Assembly (NCBI RefSeq): GCF_003602095.1
Contig: NZ_RAHH01000011.1
Location: 124,001 to 188,000, forward strand
Length of the DNA: 64,000 bases
DNA from: Rahnella woolbedingensis
GTDB taxonomy: Bacteria > Pseudomonadota > Gammaproteobacteria > Enterobacterales > Enterobacteriaceae
Direction: 5' to 3'
The translations under genes were made by a program, and so were the position numbers. Under the pieces are notes generated by a model, which searched no databases, had not been told where the DNA came from, and saw only the letters and a program-made list of their open reading frames with translations. Positions 59,011 through 64,000 of the stretch are shown one piece after another. Each line of letters starts with the position of its first letter. Position 1 is the first letter of the stretch.

Positions 59011-60075
59011 TTAGAGGAACGATTTAAACGGCAGATCTGTTTCTGTCGTAAAGCAATCTTCGAATCCACGCGGATAATGATATTCGAAATTATCCTTATC
59101 ATTTGGATACGTGAATTTACCGCCGACCTGCCAGATAAACGGCTTGAAGCCGTATTTCAGGCGATCTTTTTTCATCTCCCACAGCATGCGGATTTCCTGC
59201 GGATCGGCCTGGAAATTCGACCAGATGTCGTGGTGGAACGGAATAACGACTTTGGTATTCAGTGATTCCGCCATGCGCAGCATATCGACGCTGGTCATTT
59301 TGTCGGTCACGCCGCGCGGGTTCTCACCATAAGAACCTAGTGCCACGTCAATCTGATACTCGTTACCGTGCTTAGCATAGTAGTTGGAATAATGGGAATC
59401 GCCGCTGTGATACAGGTTTCCGCCCGGCGTTTTGAACAGATAATTCACCGCACGCTGATCCATCATATCCGGCAGTACGCCAGCGGCTTTCTGGTCAGCG
59501 GGAAGGGTGATCAGCACCGTGCGGTCGAAGGAATCCAGCGCGTGAATTTCCACGTCTTTGATCCGCACTACTTTGCCAGGTGTCATCACGATGCAGCGGC
59601 TGGCAGGAACGCCCCAGCTTATCCATAAATCTACGCAGGTTTGCGGACCGATAAACGGCACATCGGCAGAACAGTTTTGCATGACGGCGGCGGCGACGTT
59701 CACATCGATATGATCGTTGTGATCGTGTGTGGATAACACCGCGTCGATCTCACGGATAGCAAAGGGATCGAGCACAAACGGCGTGGTGCGCAGGTTAGGC
59801 TGAAGCTTCTTCACGCCCGCCATGCGCTGCATCTGGTGGCCGGTTTTCATCAGCGGACTGCTGTGATTTTGCTTGCCGACGCCGCACCATAAATCGACGC
59901 AGATATTCGCGCCGCCCTCAGACTTCAGCCAGATCCCCGTACAGCCCAGCCACCACATGGCAAACGTGCCCGGTGCGACTTTTTCCTGCTCGATTTCTTC
60001 GTTTAACCAGGTGCCCCATTCCGGGAAAGTACTGAGGATCCAGGACTCGCGGCTGATCGTTTCTACTTTGCTCAT
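59011..60075 (-). CDS. ulaG: L-ascorbate-6-phosphate lactonase UlaG
   Basis: Opens the lactone ring of L-ascorbate 6-phosphate made by the UlaABC transporter, giving 3-keto-L-gulonate 6-phosphate. The 354-aa metallo-beta-lactamase-fold enzyme has the metal motif [10 protein letters not shown] (H-x-H-x-D-H) near residue 118 and further ligands in [12 protein letters not shown] and [11 protein letters not shown]. It is divergent from ulaA and shares its control region. Confidence 0.97.
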   Translation of the reverse strand: MSKVETISRESWILSTFPEWGTWLNEEIEQEKVAPGTFAMWWLGCTGIWLKSEGGANICVDLWCGVGKQNHSSPLMKTGHQMQRMAGVKKLQPNLRTTPFVLDPFAIREIDAVLSTHDHNDHIDVNVAAAVMQNCSADVPFIGPQTCVDLWISWGVPASRCIVMTPGKVVRIKDVEIHALDSFDRTVLITLPADQKAAGVLPDMMDQRAVNYLFKTPGGNLYHSGDSHYSNYYAKHGNEYQIDVALGSYGENPRGVTDKMTSVDMLRMAESLNTKVVIPFHHDIWSNFQADPQEIRMLWEMKKDRLKYGFKPFIWQVGGKFTYPNDKDNFEYHYPRGFEDCFTTETDLPFKSFL

Positions 60076-60120
60076 GGTATTCCCTCATCTGAGTTGGGTT
60101 TGAAATATTGCGTCATAATA

Positions 60121-60145
60121 AATCATTATGTGATTACATATGATT
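60121..60145. promoter_or_regulatory. Dyad upstream of ulaG, candidate UlaR or CRP site
   Basis: TATGT-GATT-ACATA (60127-60140) is a perfect dyad, extended by AATCA and TGATT on the outside. It is close to the ulaG start. Confidence 0.5.
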
Positions 60146-60359
60146 TTATGGTGAGGAAGTTATCACTGAAAATTCATTGTTACAATGATTTAAGAGCAGA
60201 TTTTTCTCTCGTTATCCGCAATGTGGTCTGTGCGGATGAGGCAGGCTGAAGTGCGAAATTATGATTCATAATATAATTATATTATTGAAATATATCGTTA
60301 ATATTAGGTTATCCATTATCCGATGAATTCATGGCAATGACGATATCTTGCGAGATTGC

Positions 60360-60378
60360 TCACAAATAATCATTGTGA
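60360..60378. promoter_or_regulatory. Dyad upstream of ulaA, candidate UlaR or CRP site
   Basis: TCACAA-N7-TTGTGA forms a perfect inverted repeat in the 405-bp ulaG/ulaA gap, about 100 bases before ulaA. The rest of the gap is AT-rich and shows no gene. Confidence 0.5.
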
Positions 60379-60480
60379 ATCTTTATCTGATTTGATGTGA
60401 GCATTAGAGTGCGTCTGTCCCTCACTTTTAGCGTGTTGTGCAGCGCCAGGAAGATCAAACAAGGTCAGACGGAGAGTCTT

Positions 60481-61884
60481 ATGGAATTCCTCTACACCAT
60501 CTTCACCGTATTTTTTAATCAGGTAATGACCAACGCGCCGTTGCTGTTGGGTATTGTGACCATGCTCGGTTACATCCTGCTCAGGAAGAGCGCGACGGTG
60601 ATCATCAAAGGCACGATCAAAACCATTATCGGCTTTATGTTGCTGCAGGCCGGGTCCGGCATTCTGACCGGTACGTTCAAACCGGTGGTGGCAAAACTCT
60701 CAGAGGTTTACCACATCAACGGTGCGATATCAGATACCTACGCCTCGATGATGGCCACGGTCGAGCGTATGGGCGACGCCTACAGTTGGGTCGGGTATGC
60801 GGTGCTTATCGCACTCGGTCTGAATATTCTGATGGTGGTCTTCCGCCGTATTACCGGCATTCGCACCATCATGCTCACCGGGCACATCATGTTCCAGCAG
60901 GCTGGGCTGATTGCGGTGTTCTTCTTCATCATGGGTTATCCGATGTGGACCACTATCTGGTCGACGGCAATCCTGGTATCGCTGTACTGGGGCATTACGT
61001 CGAACATGATGTACAAACCGACGCAGTCCGTGACCGAAAACAGCGGTTTCTCGATTGGTCACCAGCAGCAATTTGCCTCATGGATTGCCTATAAAATCGC
61101 GCCATATCTGGGCAAGAAAGAAGAGAGCGTGGAAGACCTGAAACTGCCGGGCTGGCTGAATATTTTTCACGATAACATCGTCTCCACTGCCATCGTAATG
61201 ACCGTATTCTTCGGCATTATTCTTTGTTCCTTCGGCCTCGATACCTTGCAGCAAATGGCCGGTAAAACCCACTGGACGATTTACATCCTGCAAACCGGTC
61301 TGATGTTTGCGGTGGCGATTTTCATCATTATTCAGGGCGTGCGTATGTTCGTCGCTGAACTGACGGAAGCCTTTAACGGCATTTCCCAGCGCCTGATCCC
61401 AGGTGCAGTTCTGGCGATCGACTGCGCGGCTATCTATAGCTTTGCGCCGAACGCAGTGGTCTGGGGCTTTATGTGGGGCACCATCGGCCAGCTGATTGCC
61501 GTCGCCATTCTGTTTGGCATGGGTTCTTCCATCATGATCATTCCCGGTTTCATTCCGATGTTCTTCTCCAACGCCACCATTGGCGTGTTCGCCAACCACT
61601 TCGGCGGCTGGCGCGCGGCGCTGAAAATTTGTCTGGTGATGGGGATGATCGAAATCTTCGGCTGCGTCTGGGCCATCAAACTCACCGGCCTGAGCGCCTG
61701 GATGGGCATGGCCGACTGGTCGATTCTGGCACCGCCAATGATGCAGGGCTTCTTCAGCATCGGCATGGCCTTTATGGGCGTCATCGCGGTGATCGCATTG
61801 CTCTACATGTTCTTCGCCGGTCGCACATTGCGTGCTGAAGAAGACGCTGAAAAACAGGCACTTAATCAGTCCACTTCTCATTAA
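60481..61884 (+). CDS. ulaA: L-ascorbate PTS permease IIC UlaA
   Basis: A 467-aa inner-membrane channel of the ascorbate PTS family, which takes up and phosphorylates L-ascorbate together with UlaB and UlaC. Sequence follows E. coli UlaA ([52 protein letters not shown]). ATG 60481 gives the family start [12 protein letters not shown]; the open frame upstream is not needed. It is the first gene of ulaABCDE. Confidence 0.97.
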   Translation: MEFLYTIFTVFFNQVMTNAPLLLGIVTMLGYILLRKSATVIIKGTIKTIIGFMLLQAGSGILTGTFKPVVAKLSEVYHINGAISDTYASMMATVERMGDAYSWVGYAVLIALGLNILMVVFRRITGIRTIMLTGHIMFQQAGLIAVFFFIMGYPMWTTIWSTAILVSLYWGITSNMMYKPTQSVTENSGFSIGHQQQFASWIAYKIAPYLGKKEESVEDLKLPGWLNIFHDNIVSTAIVMTVFFGIILCSFGLDTLQQMAGKTHWTIYILQTGLMFAVAIFIIIQGVRMFVAELTEAFNGISQRLIPGAVLAIDCAAIYSFAPNAVVWGFMWGTIGQLIAVAILFGMGSSIMIIPGFIPMFFSNATIGVFANHFGGWRAALKICLVMGMIEIFGCVWAIKLTGLSAWMGMADWSILAPPMMQGFFSIGMAFMGVIAVIALLYMFFAGRTLRAEEDAEKQALNQSTSH

Positions 61885-61911
61885 TGGTTTTTAAAAATCA
61901 ACGAGGTTCCC

Positions 61912-62220
61912 ATGACAGTACGAATTCTGGCGGTATGCGGTTGCGGACAGGGCAGTTCGATGATCATGAAGATGAAAATCGGTCAGTTTCTGACGCAGGA
62001 AGGCGTGGATCACACCATGAACAGTTGCGCGGTGGGGGAATACAAATCAGAACTGAGCGGAGCCGACATTATTGTCGCATCCACTCACGTGGCGGATGAA
62101 ATCACCGTCAGCGGCAATAAATATGTGGTTGGCGTGCGCAACATGCTATCGGCGGCAGATTTTGGCCCGAAAGTGATGGAAGTGATTAACGCGCATTTTT
62201 CGTCGTCGCTGAAAAAGTAA
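61912..62220 (+). CDS. ulaB: L-ascorbate PTS IIB component UlaB
   Basis: A 102-aa phosphotransfer protein. [16 protein letters not shown] near residue 6 carries the phospho-cysteine loop of the ascorbate IIB family. It starts 27 bases after ulaA, and ulaC follows after 10 bases. It hands the phosphate from UlaC to ascorbate bound in UlaA. Confidence 0.96.
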   Translation: MTVRILAVCGCGQGSSMIMKMKIGQFLTQEGVDHTMNSCAVGEYKSELSGADIIVASTHVADEITVSGNKYVVGVRNMLSAADFGPKVMEVINAHFSSSLKK

Positions 62221-62230
62221 GGAGTGATTT

Positions 62231-62701
62231 ATGAAGCTGCGAGATTCACTGGCTGAAAACAACTCAATTCGCCTCAACGCAGAAGCAGAAACCTGGCAGG
62301 ACGCCGTGAAAATTGGCGTCGATATGCTGGTGGAAGCCGGTGTGGTTGAGCCGCGTTATTACCAGGCAATCCTGGATGGCGTGAAACAGTTCGGGCCGTA
62401 TTTCGTCATAGCGCCGGGTCTGGCGATGCCGCATGGCCGTCCGGAAGAAGGTGTGCTGAAAACCGGCTTCGCGCTGGTGACGCTGAAAACGCCGCTGGTG
62501 TTTAACCATGAGGATAGCGATCCGGTGGATATCCTTATCACGCTGGCGGCGGTGGATTCCAACGTGCATCAGGAAATCGGCATTATGCAGGTGGTGAACC
62601 TGTTTGATGACGAAGCCAATTTTGACCGCCTGCGCGCCTGTACCACCGCGCAGCAGGTGCTGGATTTGATCGACCAGACTTCCGCCGCGGCGGTTCACTA
62701 A
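62231..62701 (+). CDS. ulaC: L-ascorbate PTS IIA component UlaC
   Basis: A 156-aa IIA protein of the mannitol/fructose-like family. The phospho-histidine is in [15 protein letters not shown] near residue 68, and [10 protein letters not shown] is a conserved downstream block. It receives phosphate from HPr. It stands between ulaB and ulaD in the operon. Confidence 0.96.
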   Translation: MKLRDSLAENNSIRLNAEAETWQDAVKIGVDMLVEAGVVEPRYYQAILDGVKQFGPYFVIAPGLAMPHGRPEEGVLKTGFALVTLKTPLVFNHEDSDPVDILITLAAVDSNVHQEIGIMQVVNLFDDEANFDRLRACTTAQQVLDLIDQTSAAAVH

Positions 62702-62726
62702 TTCGTTAGCAGAGAAGGAATTCATT

Positions 62727-63383
62727 ATGTCTCATTCATTACCGATGTTGCAGGTGGCGCTGGATAACCAGTCAATGGCTGACGCTTACAAAACCACGCG
62801 TCTGATCGCCAGCGAAGTCGACATTATCGAAGTCGGCACCATTTTGTGTGTCGCAGAAGGCGTGCGGGCGGTGCGTGATCTTAAAGCGCTGTATCCGGAA
62901 AAAATCGTGCTGGCTGATGCGAAAATCGCCGATGCCGGAAAAATCCTCTCGCGCATGTGCTTTGAAGCCAACGCCGACTGGGTGACGGTAATTTGCTGTG
63001 CCGATATCAACACCACCAAAGGCGCGCTGGAAGTGGCGAAGGAATTCAACGGCGACGTGCAGATTGAGCTGACCGGTTTCTGGACCTGGGAACAGGCGCA
63101 AGAATGGCACGACGCCGGCATCCAGCAGGTGGTCTATCACCGCAGCCGCGACGCGCAGGCCGCCGGTGTGGCGTGGAGCGATGCTGATATCACGGCGATT
63201 AAACGTCTTTCCGGCATGGGCTTTAAAGTCACCATCACCGGCGGGCTTGCACTGGAAGATTTGCCGCTGTTTAAAGACATTCCGGTACACGTTTTCATTG
63301 CCGGACGCAGTATCCGTGATGCGAAAGATCCGGTTGATGCGGCGCGTCAGTTCAAAAAATCCATCCGCCAGCTCTGGGGCTAA
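62727..63383 (+). CDS. ulaD: 3-keto-L-gulonate-6-phosphate decarboxylase UlaD
   Basis: Converts 3-keto-L-gulonate 6-phosphate to L-xylulose 5-phosphate and CO2. The 218-aa protein belongs to the OMP decarboxylase suprafamily, with the D-x-K-x-x-D motif in [12 protein letters not shown] near residue 62 and the phosphate-binding [13 protein letters not shown] near 190. SD AGAAGGA precedes ATG 62727. Confidence 0.97.
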   Translation: MSHSLPMLQVALDNQSMADAYKTTRLIASEVDIIEVGTILCVAEGVRAVRDLKALYPEKIVLADAKIADAGKILSRMCFEANADWVTVICCADINTTKGALEVAKEFNGDVQIELTGFWTWEQAQEWHDAGIQQVVYHRSRDAQAAGVAWSDADITAIKRLSGMGFKVTITGGLALEDLPLFKDIPVHVFIAGRSIRDAKDPVDAARQFKKSIRQLWG

Positions 63384-63393
63384 GGAACCGCGC

Positions 63394-64000
63394 ATGATGC
63401 ATAAAGCCGTTCCACTCGGGATCTACGAAAAAGCGCTGCCAGCCGGAGAAGACTGGCTGAAGCGTCTGACCATAGCCAAAGAGCTGGGCTTTGATTTCGT
63501 CGAGATGTCGGTGGATGAAAGCGACAACCGGCTGGCGCGGCTTGACTGGTCACGCGAGCAAAGACTGAGCGTGGTGGACGCGATTTCGCGCACTGGCATC
63601 CGTATTCCGTCGATGTGCCTGAGCGCACACCGGCGGTTTCCGCTCGGGGCAGAAGACGATGAAACCCGTAATCACGGACTGGAAATCATGCGCAAAGCCA
63701 TCGTGCTGGCGCAGGATTTAGGTATCCGCGTGATCCAGCTCGCCGGTTACGACGTCTATTACCAGCAGGCCAACGACCATACCCGCGAACGTTTTCGCGA
63801 CGGTTTGCAGGAATCGGTCGAAATGGCCAGCCGCGTGCAGGTCACGCTGGCGATGGAAATCATGGATTACCCGCTGATGAATTCGATCAGTAAAGCGCTC
63901 GGTTACACGCACTACCTGAATAATCCGTGGTTTCAGCTTTATCCTGACATCGGCAATTTGTCGGCGTGGGACAATGACGTGCAGATGGAACTGGCAAGCG
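63394..64000 (+). CDS. ulaE: L-xylulose-5-phosphate 3-epimerase UlaE, N-terminal part (cut by window edge)
   Basis: Converts L-xylulose 5-phosphate to L-ribulose 5-phosphate in the ascorbate pathway. About 202 codons are visible and in frame to the window end, reading [21 protein letters not shown], with the second ATG at 63397 also possible. TIM-barrel blocks [24 protein letters not shown] and [20 protein letters not shown] follow the E. coli protein closely, and the visible part includes the metal-binding glutamate of AMEIMD. The start is 10 bases after ulaD. The expected next gene, ulaF, is outside the window. Confidence 0.95.
   Translation, partial: MMHKAVPLGIYEKALPAGEDWLKRLTIAKELGFDFVEMSVDESDNRLARLDWSREQRLSVVDAISRTGIRIPSMCLSAHRRFPLGAEDDETRNHGLEIMRKAIVLAQDLGIRVIQLAGYDVYYQQANDHTRERFRDGLQESVEMASRVQVTLAMEIMDYPLMNSISKALGYTHYLNNPWFQLYPDIGNLSAWDNDVQMELAS

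Overview
The window is a chromosomal segment of a member of the Enterobacterales. Most genes are close relatives of E. coli genes and keep recognisable blocks of the E. coli order: gor/rlmJ/prlC/rsmJ/uspA/uspB/pitA/yhiN, yhhY/ryhB/yhhW/gntR, yhgN/asd/glgBXCAP/glpD, and ulaR-ulaG/ulaABCDE. A putative OlsF-type ornithine-lipid synthase and the accessory genes are not E. coli-like and suggest the Serratia/Rahnella/Ewingella side of the order. That placement is inference from gene content.

Layout. 1-9663 is core: glutathione reductase (cut by the left edge), rRNA methyltransferases RlmJ and RsmJ, oligopeptidase A, UspA/UspB, PitA and YhiN. 9664-12485 carries two secreted proteins: a lipoprotein of the class C beta-lactamase/AmpH family, and an FkpA/Mip-like FKBP protein with a long Ala/Pro-rich spacer. 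12538-19965 is the most unusual part. Six overlapping or closely spaced minus-strand genes (MFS exporter, [2Fe-2S] ferredoxin, haem-oxygenase-like putative diiron oxidase, three ATP-grasp ligases) lie divergent to a MocR-type GntR/aminotransferase regulator. This looks like a small NRPS-independent biosynthetic cluster for a modified, peptide-like metabolite. I cannot match it to a characterised pathway.

20018-27439 holds a BvgAS/EvgAS-like phosphorelay and a large type V autotransporter, all on the minus strand. This segment is bracketed by a perfect 38-bp direct repeat. One copy lies inside the 3' end of olsF; the other is an olsF tail remnant fused to the MocR stop codon. That is the footprint of an insertion or recombination event.

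27612-42753 returns to conserved genes with accessory inserts: olsF, yhhS, yhhY, the Fur-controlled sRNA ryhB (too short for gene callers, recognised by its conserved core and terminator), yhhW, a beta-glucoside PTS operon (IIB, IIC, GH1 phospho-beta-glucosidase, LacI regulator; no IIA), gntR, gntK and gntT divergent around a 28-bp GntR palindrome plus a perfect CRP site, a HigB/HigA-type toxin-antitoxin pair sitting between two near-identical terminators, yhgN and asd. 43166-52663 is the glycogen operon glgBXCAP. 52775-58054 holds glpD, glpR, glpG and glpE, all on one strand, with a PLP-dependent gamma-lyase-family gene between glpE and glpG. 58139-64000 is the L-ascorbate regulon: ulaR and ulaG leftward, ulaABCDE rightward, with ulaE cut by the right edge.

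No rRNA, tRNA, IS element, phage gene, integrase or CRISPR array was recognised.
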